Position numbers and translations under genes: made by a program | Source: Parapedobacter composti | Lineage (GTDB): Bacteria > Bacteroidota > Bacteroidia > Sphingobacteriales > Sphingobacteriaceae | Reading direction: 5' to 3' | Length of the DNA stretch: 64,000 nucleotides | NCBI RefSeq assembly: GCF_900112315.1 | Contig: NZ_FOLL01000021.1 | Coordinates: 1-64,000, forward strand | Notes under the pieces: model-generated | What the model was told of the DNA's origin: nothing | The model's database searches: none | What the model saw: the letters and a program-made list of their open reading frames with translations, nothing else | Shown here: positions 40,901-48,379 of the stretch, one piece after another | Position numbering within the stretch: position 1 is the first letter of the stretch | Layout: each line of letters starts with the position of its first letter

Positions 40901-43235
40901 CAATGGCCAGGAAATGTCCCTGCAGTCGCGCGACTCAACGCTGAACGCCCCCATTGACTTATCATTCAAGAACTTCAGGATAGAAACCTTCAGCAAGATG
41001 CTGGAGAGCGAGCTCCTTAATATGGGCGGAGGCATTAACGGAACGGCTACCGTTTCACGGCTGGAGACATCGCCGGTATTCGTTTCTGACATCACCATTG
41101 ATCGCTTTTACTTCGGTAATGACACCGTAGGCAATATTGCCCTAAAGGTAAACAATGAACGGGAGAATGTCTTTGCTGCCGACATCCGCATTACCGGCAA
41201 CGGCAACGAAGTTAGCCTCGTCGGCGACTATATCAGTCCCCCCAACGAGACCGCCCAACTGGATTTTGAACTGAACCTTTCACCGCTTTCGATGCACACC
41301 CTGGAAGCGTTCAGCCTGGGCTACCTCCGCAATACCGCCGGTGCCATCAACGGCAAGCTCGACATCACCGGAACAACCAGTGCCCCACGTATCAACGGCG
41401 CGCTTGACTTTGACAACGCTTCCCTCAACGTTGCCATGCTCAATGCCACATTCAACATCGACAAGCAGCGTATCGCATTTAATGACAAGGGCCTTCGTTT
41501 CAATCAATTCCGGTTGCAAGACGGAAAAGGAAACACGGCGATACTCAGTGGCACCATAAATACGACCACGTATACCGACTTTGCTTTCGGGCTCACCCTT
41601 GTTGCGAATGATTTCCAAGTGCTCAACTCGACACAGCAAGACAACGACATGTACTACGGGCAACTGTTTGTTTCCAGCAACCTCCGCATCCGGGGTAATA
41701 TGGACAGCCCCGACGTAAGCGGTACGCTGCAGGTTAACGAAGCGACCAACGTGACCTTTGTATTGCCCAACGACGATCCGGGCATGGTGGATCGCCAAGG
41801 CATCGTCCGCTTCGTCAACCGGAGTGACACGGCCCGTGCGAATGTTTTTGCCAAGGTCGACTCGCTTACCCATACCGAATTGGCAGGCATCAACCTCTCC
41901 GTAAATATAGTGACCGATAAGGAAGCGGTTTTCACGGTTGTCATCGATCCCGGCAGCGAGGATGCCCTCACCATACAAGGAGAAGCAGAACTGAACGCTG
42001 GCATGAATCCTGCCGGAGACATTACGCTTACGGGCACCTATACCGTTGAGACGGGGAATTACTCCTTCTCTTTCGGTCCGGTGAAACGGGTATTCCAGTT
42101 CAGGCAGGGCAGCACCCTCACGTGGTCCGGCGATCCGATGGATGCCCGCATGGACATCACGGCCGTATACAAGTTGAAAGCACCTACACTTGAACTGGTG
42201 CAGAACCAAATCGGCGCGGAGCAGCCGAACCTGTATAAGCAACGGGTGCCTTTTGACGTAAACCTCCACATCACCGAACAACTCTTCCAGCCGAGGTTAC
42301 GTTTTGATATCGATCTGGATGAAGATAACGCGATGATATCACAAGACGTGGCGAGCAAGGTCAACACCGGACTTACCCAATTGCGCGAGAACGAGTCGGA
42401 AATGAATAAGCAGGTTTTTGCCCTAATCGTACTGGGCCGCTTCATGGCAGCCAATCCATTTGAAAGCTTATCCGGCGGCGGCGGTGCGGAAGCCATCGCA
42501 CGGAACAGTGTGAGCTCTCTGCTCAGCGCCCAGCTTAACCGCCTGGCCGGCGACCTGATAAAAGGGGTGGAACTGGATTTCAACCTCCAGTCTGAAGAAG
42601 ACTATACCACGGGCTCCGGACAGAACCGCACCGACCTCAATGTAGGTGTTTCCAAAATGCTGTTCGACGACAGGCTGCGGGTGACCGTCGGTTCGAACTT
42701 CGAGCTGGAAGGCAACGCCCGGCCCGGTGAACAGACCACCAATATTGCGGGCGACATTTCGGTAGATTACCAGCTTACTGAAGATGGACGGTATTTCCTG
42801 CGGGCCTACCGCAAGAACCAGTACCAAGTGACCCTGCAAGGGCAGTTTGTGGAAACGGGAGTTGGCTTTATTGTCAATATGGACTATGATGAATTCCGGG
42901 AAATTTTCCGGCGTGCCAACCGCCAGGCCGATGAATTCAACACAGACAGCCGGCGGTTCAGGCAGCGGTGGGATGTGGAACGCATGAAAACCGACAGCGT
43001 GTACCGCGACAGCGTGCGGAAAGTAATCTTGGACAGCTTGGAAACACACGATCCTGAATTCCGGAAAAGGATGCAGCAAAGGCGGCGCCAACAGGATAAG
43101 CAAGCCGATAACGTGCAAGCCGACCGCAAGGACGACCAAACACCACCTGCCGATACCGCACGGAGAAACGGTGCTGTATACTATGGACGAAAAGAAGCCA
43201 ACGCCGAGGAAGAAAGGAGTACCGATGAACAATAA
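37941..43235 (+). CDS. tamB: TamB/YtfN-type translocation and assembly module protein
   Basis: Giant inner-membrane-anchored, periplasm-spanning protein, 1764 aa, of the TamB (AsmA-like/DUF490) family. It forms a hydrophobic beta-groove bridge between membranes and helps insert outer membrane proteins or move phospholipids. Residues ~10-32 are an N-terminal anchor (LLWIIGSIIGLVLLIFVLI), followed by ITCAKID-like AsmA beginnings (NTPVRIGYVSLDLPKMLVLE) and a long run of beta repeats; the conserved C-terminal DUF490 domain begins near 1330 (GNYSFSFGPVKRVFQFRQGS, MDITAVYKLKAPT, LIVLGRFMAANPF). The tail (~1640-1764) is Arg/Asp/Gln-rich and Bacteroidota-specific. The start is a TTG at 37941, as no ATG precedes the anchor. 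Overlaps tamL by 11 bp. Confidence 0.92.
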   Translation: MNRFGRIAIKTLLWIIGSIIGLVLLIFVLIRIPAVQNYIVKQVTTYLENKINTPVRIGYVSLDLPKMLVLEGIYFEDQSGDTLVAGEKLRVDISMLKLLRNTVEIQRIDLQGITAKIDRTLPDSAFNFDYIIKAFVSEQQEPPPPDSSAPLKFNIDRVNLDRIRFLYHDEVVGMGASINLNHLDTRIETFDLQGNMRFSLPRINLNGLQASIRQWAVAQPEEAPDAEDFGLTDTAETSLLPDLDFKTLNLTAIDFAYADEASATDMRFKIDKLLARLNKLDLNGEVVDIREIDLDGSDSRIFFGQTAPPATPTVDTMSGEPVNWRVRAAAIRIANTAFAYEDANQPRIAKGFDYGNIGITGLEGKLSNLYYSADTIRGNLEGLKANDHSGFSLNRLQANFVYTNQGAELKDLYAETPHTLIRDYIKVSYPSLETITEQLGSIQVSADIKRSHLGMEDVRYFVPDLDTMEIMKPLWPHTFHIHAVVNGRLADLRIPNLELRTLDRTRLAARAHIRGLPDMDKLAIDLDLQELATGKTDLDRLISPTLLPDSLNFPADIRLAGTFNGGLNGFRTDMQLNTSMGNANVDADYRINGRDTIYDARVSIMEVDVGQLMKMDSVLGKVSFAAHAKGSGLDPATAVADIDGKLIRLEAMGYAYTDIGMNIAAKSGDITATVASDDPNIDFNLDGHADMRGRYPKVNVNLMIDSVNLKNLGLMEDELRYHGRLVADLETADIDYLNGTVDIVNSSIAFNDERFTLDTVRFRAVARDTATLLQLQSEFLNAHIVGSFKLSELNASIQDIIDVYYQPDSVAQVYTYSPQRFDFSAVFTRSRLIRGLLPDLTEMEDVTIDGSFNSEDQLLLVKGTAPRIVYAGTTVNNVGIDINTYDSTLYYNALIDRIGMGNVELINTLLSGTVVKNQLDFGLWIKDKADKERYHLGMALRVDAGNFLFSLLEDGLMLNYEQWQVHPENTISFGKDGISTRQFVLNNNGQEMSLQSRDSTLNAPIDLSFKNFRIETFSKMLESELLNMGGGINGTATVSRLETSPVFVSDITIDRFYFGNDTVGNIALKVNNERENVFAADIRITGNGNEVSLVGDYISPPNETAQLDFELNLSPLSMHTLEAFSLGYLRNTAGAINGKLDITGTTSAPRINGALDFDNASLNVAMLNATFNIDKQRIAFNDKGLRFNQFRLQDGKGNTAILSGTINTTTYTDFAFGLTLVANDFQVLNSTQQDNDMYYGQLFVSSNLRIRGNMDSPDVSGTLQVNEATNVTFVLPNDDPGMVDRQGIVRFVNRSDTARANVFAKVDSLTHTELAGINLSVNIVTDKEAVFTVVIDPGSEDALTIQGEAELNAGMNPAGDITLTGTYTVETGNYSFSFGPVKRVFQFRQGSTLTWSGDPMDARMDITAVYKLKAPTLELVQNQIGAEQPNLYKQRVPFDVNLHITEQLFQPRLRFDIDLDEDNAMISQDVASKVNTGLTQLRENESEMNKQVFALIVLGRFMAANPFESLSGGGGAEAIARNSVSSLLSAQLNRLAGDLIKGVELDFNLQSEEDYTTGSGQNRTDLNVGVSKMLFDDRLRVTVGSNFELEGNARPGEQTTNIAGDISVDYQLTEDGRYFLRAYRKNQYQVTLQGQFVETGVGFIVNMDYDEFREIFRRANRQADEFNTDSRRFRQRWDVERMKTDSVYRDSVRKVILDSLETHDPEFRKRMQQRRRQQDKQADNVQADRKDDQTPPADTARRNGAVYYGRKEANAEEERSTDEQ
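43213..43219 (+). promoter_or_regulatory. Shine-Dalgarno of tamL
   Basis: AAAGGAG lies 5 bp before the ATG at 43225, inside the tamB coding end. Strong Shine-Dalgarno sites are uncommon in Bacteroidota, and this one decides the tamL start against upstream in-frame ATGs at 43183 and earlier. Confidence 0.7.
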
Positions 43236-45531
43236 GCCCCGGGTCATCTATTATATCATAACAATAGCGGTCATTTTCTGTCTTACCTCCTGCAGCAACC
43301 TCAAATACCTGCCAGAAGGCGAAAACCTGTATGTCAAGGGTGAAGTTGCCATCAATACCGACACCATACCGGAACGGTACATCGAGCCGTTGACAGAAAA
43401 CCTTGAAGCGTTGCTCCGCCCCAAGCCCAACACCACCATTTTGGGTATGCGGCCGCAACTTTACCTCTATAATATCGCCGGGGAGCCCAAAAGCGATAAG
43501 GGCTTCCGGAATTGGCTGAAAAACAAGGTAGGTGAACCTCCGGTATTGTTAAGCGACGTAAACCGCGAATACAATGAGAACTTACTTCGAAACCGCCTCG
43601 AAAACGTGGGGTTTTTCCAGGCTGAAGTGACATCAGACACCACCGTTGATAACCGGAAAGCTACGGTAACATACACTGCCACACCCCACATCATCTACCG
43701 GATTAAATCGGTGACTTTTGATGTGGACAGCAGTGCATTGGGCAAGGCCATCAAGTCAACGCAGCCCGGATCGCTGTTACAGGTAGGGAGGCCTTACAAC
43801 CTGGACAATATCATTGCCGAAAGGGAGCGGATTGACAATGAGCTGAAAAACAAGGGATATTACTATTTCAATCCTGATCACCTCATTATCGAAGTGGATA
43901 GCACCTCAGGTAACCATCAGGTCGATCTATATCTCAAAGCAAAAGAAGAAACTCCCCAAAAGGCCCAGAAGCCCTATACCATCAACAATATTTATATCTA
44001 TCCCGATTACACGCTCACCTCGGGCGGCTACCAGCGGGCCAGCCCCAAGAATGCAGAGCTTTACCGCGGACAGTACTATTTTGTCGATCCTGATCGGACG
44101 TTCCGCAGGTTTTCGCTGGCCCGGTTGATGTTTTTCCAGCCGGGCGAACTATACACCCGCGAAGACCATAACCGGACCATCAGCCAATTAGTGGGCATGG
44201 GCAATTTCCGGTTTGTGCGGAATGAGTTTGTGGATGCCGATTCCAATAAACTGGATGTGCACTATTACCTCACCCCTATGCCCAAAAAAGCGCTGCGGAC
44301 GGAGCTTCTCGGCAAAACGGCGGCCGTATACTATGGCTCGGAACTCAATGTGAATTGGCAACACCGCAACGCTTTCCGGAGCGGGGAATTACTCACCTTT
44401 ACCGTTTACGGTGGCTTTGAAACCCAAACCGGGGGCAATGTAAACCTCAATTCAAGTTTTTACCGCTATGGTCTGGAAGCCAGCTTGTCGTTCCCGCGGT
44501 TAATCGCCCCATTCGACTGGCAACCTACGCGAAGATACACGCCCCATACCGTCTTCAGAACGGGATATGAATTCCTAAACAGGCGGACCGCTTATAGCTT
44601 AAACTCCATGCGGTTTTCCTTTGGATATCTCTGGAAAGAAAACATTGAGAAGGAACATGATTTGAAAGTACTGGAAGTGGCTTACGTACAGCCCCGCAAT
44701 ATCACCGATTCTTATCAGGCCATGTTAGATACCATACCGCCCCTGCGGCATGCCATTGAACCCACGTTTACTTTTGGTCCGATCTATAATTTTACGTATA
44801 CGAACACCATGCGTACTGAGCGCAAACATACCGTATATTTCAGGGGCGGATTGGACCTTTCCGCCAACCTATACGGTATAATTCGCGGAGCCAACGCGCG
44901 GGAGGGTCGGCAATACCAAATTTTCAACGCCAATTTTTCCCAGTACATCAAATTGGATTTGGATTTCAGGCATTACATGAAGCTAACCCAAAACGCCACG
45001 CTTGCCTCTCGCGCCATGGCCGGGTTCGGTTATTCGTATGGCAATTCAACCATACTGCCGTATGTAAAGCAATTTTTCATGGGTGGCCCCAATGGTTTGC
45101 GGGCTTTCCGGGCCAGGACGTTAGGCCCCGGCTCCTATACTCCCGAATTCTATGGAGAAGATAACTTTTTTGCTGATCAGACCGGCGATATTAAGCTGGA
45201 ATTCAACACCGAATACCGCGCCAAGCTGGCCAGTATCGTCCATTGGGCGCTGTTTGTTGATGCAGGGAACATTTGGTTGCAAAATCCCGACCCCAATAAA
45301 CCTGGTGCACAATTCAGCCGCAACTTCATCAGGGAAATCGCAGTAGGTGCTGGCGCAGGCCTGCGGTTCGACCTTTCGTTTTTGGTGTTACGTACGGATT
45401 TGGCCATGCCATTGCGAATCCCCTATCGTCCGGCAGGAGAACGTTGGGTATTCGATGAAATCAATTTCCGGGATTCTGACTGGCGCCGGCGCAACCTCGT
45501 GTTCAGCTTGGCTATCGGATATCCGTTTTAA
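43225..45531 (+). CDS. tamL: TamL: lipoprotein Omp85/TamA-family outer membrane protein
   Basis: Omp85-superfamily barrel, 768 aa, partner of TamB in the translocation and assembly module. The N terminus is a lipoprotein signal (VIYYIITIAVIFCLTSCSN, lipidated Cys at ~24), which defines the Bacteroidota TamL variant. POTRA-like domains span ~30-380 (YLPEGENLYVKGEVAI, LLRNRLENVGFFQAEV, LVGMGNFRFVRNEFVDAD). The C-terminal barrel has the conserved FFMGGPNGLRAFRARTLGPG loop (Omp85 motif) and ends with a strand FSLAIGYPF whose terminal Phe is the BAM signal. Translation is probably coupled to tamB through an 11-bp overlap. The mdh gene follows after 57 bp. Confidence 0.9.
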   Translation: MNNKPRVIYYIITIAVIFCLTSCSNLKYLPEGENLYVKGEVAINTDTIPERYIEPLTENLEALLRPKPNTTILGMRPQLYLYNIAGEPKSDKGFRNWLKNKVGEPPVLLSDVNREYNENLLRNRLENVGFFQAEVTSDTTVDNRKATVTYTATPHIIYRIKSVTFDVDSSALGKAIKSTQPGSLLQVGRPYNLDNIIAERERIDNELKNKGYYYFNPDHLIIEVDSTSGNHQVDLYLKAKEETPQKAQKPYTINNIYIYPDYTLTSGGYQRASPKNAELYRGQYYFVDPDRTFRRFSLARLMFFQPGELYTREDHNRTISQLVGMGNFRFVRNEFVDADSNKLDVHYYLTPMPKKALRTELLGKTAAVYYGSELNVNWQHRNAFRSGELLTFTVYGGFETQTGGNVNLNSSFYRYGLEASLSFPRLIAPFDWQPTRRYTPHTVFRTGYEFLNRRTAYSLNSMRFSFGYLWKENIEKEHDLKVLEVAYVQPRNITDSYQAMLDTIPPLRHAIEPTFTFGPIYNFTYTNTMRTERKHTVYFRGGLDLSANLYGIIRGANAREGRQYQIFNANFSQYIKLDLDFRHYMKLTQNATLASRAMAGFGYSYGNSTILPYVKQFFMGGPNGLRAFRARTLGPGSYTPEFYGEDNFFADQTGDIKLEFNTEYRAKLASIVHWALFVDAGNIWLQNPDPNKPGAQFSRNFIREIAVGAGAGLRFDLSFLVLRTDLAMPLRIPYRPAGERWVFDEINFRDSDWRRRNLVFSLAIGYPF

Positions 45532-45588
45532 TTTATTAACTTAGCTACGTTCGACGAATACAGTGTTAAACTAAATAACGTAAAATTT

Positions 45589-46527
45589 ATGAAGATAACT
45601 GTCGTAGGTGCCGGTGCGGTAGGCGCCACTACTGCTGACAACATTGTCCGCAAGGAACTCGCAGAAGAAGTTGTTTTACTGGACATCAAGGAAGGCCTGG
45701 CCGAAGGTAAAGCCCAAGACATGTCACAAACGGCTGCTTTGCTGGGTTTTGACTCAAAAATCATTGGGGTAACCAACGACTACGCCCAAACCGCCGGTTC
45801 GGCCGTAGCTGTGATTACCTCGGGCATACCGCGCAAGCCCGGCATGACCCGGGAAGAGCTTATCGGCACCAATGCCAATATTGTGCGGAACGTTGCGGAA
45901 AACCTGTTGAAACATTCCCCGGAAGTCATTCTAGTGGTGGTTTCCAATCCGATGGATACCATGACCTATCTGGCACTCAAGGCGACCGGACTTCCCAAAC
46001 ACCGGATTATCGGCATGGGTGGGACGCTGGATTCTTCCCGCTTTAGATACCAACTGAGCCTGCGTCTCGGCGCTTCGCCGGCCGATCTCAACGCCATCGT
46101 CATCGGCGGACATGGCGACACCACGATGATACCGCTCATCAAACACGCTACCTGGAACAGCGTGCCTGTCACCCAGTTTCTATCGGCCGAAGAACAGCAG
46201 CAAATCGTTGCTGATACCATGGTTGGGGGGGCAACACTCACCAAACTCATCGGTACATCAGCCTGGTACGCCCCAGGGGCGTCCAGCGCAGCGGTGGTAG
46301 AAAGCATTATACGCGATCAGAAAAAACTCTTCACGGCCTCCGTTTACCTGGAAGGCGAATATGGGCAGCACGACATCAACCTGGGTGTACCGGTTGTCCT
46401 CGGCAAAACCGGCTGGGAACGCATCCTTGATTTGCCGCTCGATGAAGAAGAAAAAGCGGCATTTGCCAAGAGTGCCGATGCCGTACGTAACATGAATAAT
46501 GTATTGAAGGAGATAGGGGCACTGTAA
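45589..46527 (+). CDS. mdh: Malate dehydrogenase
   Basis: NAD-dependent oxidation of malate to oxaloacetate in the TCA cycle, 312 aa, LDH-like type of MDH. Rossmann loop VVGAGAVGATTADNIV, NAD-selecting acid in VLLDIKEG, active-site loop GIPRKPGMTREEL with substrate Arg residues, VVSNPMDTMTYLA, GMGGTLDSSRFRYQL and the catalytic His in VIGGHGDTTMIPL are all present; the Arg (not Gln) in RKPGM indicates malate rather than lactate. It follows tamL by 57 bp, with a possible weak promoter (TACGTTCG at 45546-45553). The retropepsin-like gene starts 3 bp after its stop. Confidence 0.95.
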   Translation: MKITVVGAGAVGATTADNIVRKELAEEVVLLDIKEGLAEGKAQDMSQTAALLGFDSKIIGVTNDYAQTAGSAVAVITSGIPRKPGMTREELIGTNANIVRNVAENLLKHSPEVILVVVSNPMDTMTYLALKATGLPKHRIIGMGGTLDSSRFRYQLSLRLGASPADLNAIVIGGHGDTTMIPLIKHATWNSVPVTQFLSAEEQQQIVADTMVGGATLTKLIGTSAWYAPGASSAAVVESIIRDQKKLFTASVYLEGEYGQHDINLGVPVVLGKTGWERILDLPLDEEEKAAFAKSADAVRNMNNVLKEIGAL

Positions 46528-46530
46528 CTG

Positions 46531-46980
46531 ATGGTATACGTTCCCCTTACCTTGCTCAACTTGCAAGACGATGGCTTCCACTTATTGCTGGAAGTCATTG
46601 TTTTTGGTAAGTCATTCAAAGCCGTACTGGACACCGGAGCCTCCAAAACCGTATTTGACAAGGGTATCGTGGAAGCTTACCTCCACGAAGACATGGTGCT
46701 GCAGCATACCGATATGGTATCAACCGGGTTGGGCACAACATCCATGCAAAGCTTCATCCTGCGTGTTCCGGACCTCCAAATCGGCGCACTTCAACTGACT
46801 GGCTATGACGTGGCCGTACTGGACCTTTCCACCATAAACTATGCCTATCAGCAACTCGATATTGAACCGGTGATAGGCGTAGTTGGAGGTGATATCCTTA
46901 CCAGGTATGGCGGGGTCATCAATTACAGCAGGCGCACATTGGCATTGCGGAAACGTCCGATGGTTGACTTATCCGGCTAA
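46531..46980 (+). CDS. Retropepsin-like aspartic protease domain protein
   Basis: A 149-residue single-domain protein of the bacterial retropepsin-like (clan AA) type. The active-site triad is AVLDTGASKTVFD near residue 33, preceded by LLLEVIVFGKSF (the hydrophobic strand pair) and followed by LQIGALQLTGYDVAVLDLS and VIGVVGGDILTRYGGVINY, the second conserved GxxILxxxxxxIDY-like strand. No signal peptide. Such proteins act as dimers, being half of a pepsin fold. It begins 3 bp after mdh and is certainly in the same transcript; no functional link to malate dehydrogenase is known to me. Confidence 0.8.
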   Translation: MVYVPLTLLNLQDDGFHLLLEVIVFGKSFKAVLDTGASKTVFDKGIVEAYLHEDMVLQHTDMVSTGLGTTSMQSFILRVPDLQIGALQLTGYDVAVLDLSTINYAYQQLDIEPVIGVVGGDILTRYGGVINYSRRTLALRKRPMVDLSG

Positions 46981-47164
46981 GGCGTGAGCTGCTCAAAGTA
47001 AAATATCCCTTAGTCCCCCGGTTCAAATTCCATCCAGAAAATAACTGGATCATCAGTTCTCCTGGATCTTTACCCGTATGCGCGAAATAGTGCATTCTGG
47101 TTACAAGACTAAGATCCCCATCTCCATCCATATCAATCAAGGACAAGGCGCGCACTCGGAAAAA
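46919..47164 (-). pseudogene. Remnant of an FG-GAP/VCBS repeat protein
   Basis: On the minus strand, after an in-frame TAG at 47165-47167, the open frame reads ALSLIDMDGDGDLSLVTRMH, which is the calcium-binding DxDxDGxxD core of an FG-GAP/VCBS repeat, and continues to WNLNRGTKGYF before leaving recognisable similarity and overlapping the retropepsin-like gene. There is no start codon, signal peptide or second repeat. It looks like a piece of a deleted surface or polysaccharide-related gene. The rest of the 318-bp gap to 47298 contains only the hairpin at 47241-47274. Confidence 0.45.
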
Positions 47165-47240
47165 CTACGCTTTGGGTGGCCAATTCAGTCTGCGATCGGT
47201 CATTGGCCGAAATATTCTTTTTAAAAACCAACATTAGGAG

Positions 47241-47274
47241 AACAGCAAAGGGCAAGAAGTGCCACTTTGCTGTT
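47241..47274. terminator. Hairpin downstream of the nucleoside operon
   Basis: AACAGCAAAG (47241-47250) pairs with CTTTGCTGTT (47265-47274), extended inside by GGCA/TGCC with one bulge. It is 25 bp past the end of the nucleoside hydrolase gene. T-runs are short on both sides, so it may act weakly in either direction. Confidence 0.6.
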
Positions 47275-47298
47275 TTAAAGTTATTAATCTATCCGGCG

Positions 47299-48315
47299 TC
47301 AATCCGCGGGTACATGTGCCATCAGCTTCTCGATGCTTTCCGCTATGCGGCCATACGGATATTTGTGGCTCACGAAATAATGCCCTGCATCCGTTTCCGG
47401 ATCCCAAGTGCCATAGCCATCTTCGCGAACAGTGAGCCTTCCTGGGCCATTCACATAGAAATATTTTGACGGCTCCCGCACGGCGCACAGGACGGCCGTC
47501 TGATCCCACGATTGCCGGTTCGTTTCCCCTTCTTTCGTATAGGTTTTCAGATTATAAGCGTAAGCCTGGGCTGCAGGGCTATCATCCGGCCCTTCCTGTG
47601 CCAGCCTGCCGCCTGTACGTATTCTGTCGCCGATTTCAAAACCGCTGAACAAGATCGGCTTCGGCCATTTACGAAGTGCATTTACGGATGCTGCCGCATG
47701 CTTATCCAGGTTAAACTCAAAACCTTCGGGGAAAGAACCCGCCATAGCCACCCATTGCTTCGCCTTGGCTTTTACCAGATCGACGCCATTCAGTTCAGAA
47801 TGCTCATCGGCCGGTGATTCCAACAGGTCGCTGATATTTGACAGAAACCCAACGGTGACAATGGTTACGCTGTTGTCCGGCTGAGCCGCTAATACCTTCC
47901 GGTATACGCTGACTGCGCTGGGATAAGTTTTTGATTGCAGTTCCGGCGCGAACCGATTTACAAGGGTATCATTCCAGCCGTTCGGCGCGGTGAAATCAGG
48001 TGCTGCAGCCGACGGGATTCCGATCGGCAGGCTGTCACGTTTGAAATACCGGTTAAACACCTCGATCGTCGGCGCAATAAGTGGGTGGCCATCGCTGGAT
48101 ACCGTGGCCAAAATTTCACATTCGCCACTATCAGCTAACGCATGCAAAATGGTAATCGCGCCCACATCATCGTAGTCTGGCCCCATATCCGTGTCGAAAA
48201 TGATCTTCGGAATACTTGCAGGTGTGCCATCCGGCAATTGACGCTCATTGGAGCAGCCGCCCAGGGCTACAAACCCCAGGGCGACGGCAACGGCTTTATA
48301 ATTTAGTTGGTTCAT
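47299..48315 (-). CDS. Nucleoside hydrolase, lipoprotein
   Basis: Inosine-uridine-preferring type nucleoside hydrolase that splits ribonucleosides into base and ribose, 338 aa. The calcium-binding signature is IIFDTDMGPDYDDVGAITIL, preceded by a lipoprotein signal (VALGFVALGGCSNERQ), so the enzyme works on the outside of the inner membrane or at the outer membrane. Other family strings are ILATVSSDGHPLIAP, VTIVTVGFLSNISDLL and QWVAMAGSFPEGFEFN. The start at 48315 is chosen to begin the signal peptide; the open frame continues upstream into susD. Last gene of the rbsK-to-hydrolase operon, 64 bp after susD. Confidence 0.92.
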   Translation of the reverse strand: MNQLNYKAVAVALGFVALGGCSNERQLPDGTPASIPKIIFDTDMGPDYDDVGAITILHALADSGECEILATVSSDGHPLIAPTIEVFNRYFKRDSLPIGIPSAAAPDFTAPNGWNDTLVNRFAPELQSKTYPSAVSVYRKVLAAQPDNSVTIVTVGFLSNISDLLESPADEHSELNGVDLVKAKAKQWVAMAGSFPEGFEFNLDKHAAASVNALRKWPKPILFSGFEIGDRIRTGGRLAQEGPDDSPAAQAYAYNLKTYTKEGETNRQSWDQTAVLCAVREPSKYFYVNGPGRLTVREDGYGTWDPETDAGHYFVSHKYPYGRIAESIEKLMAHVPAD

Positions 48316-48379
48316 AATAATTAGCAATATGATTATATAAAACATTTCAATTCCTTCCATGAAGATATCGCACCAAAGA

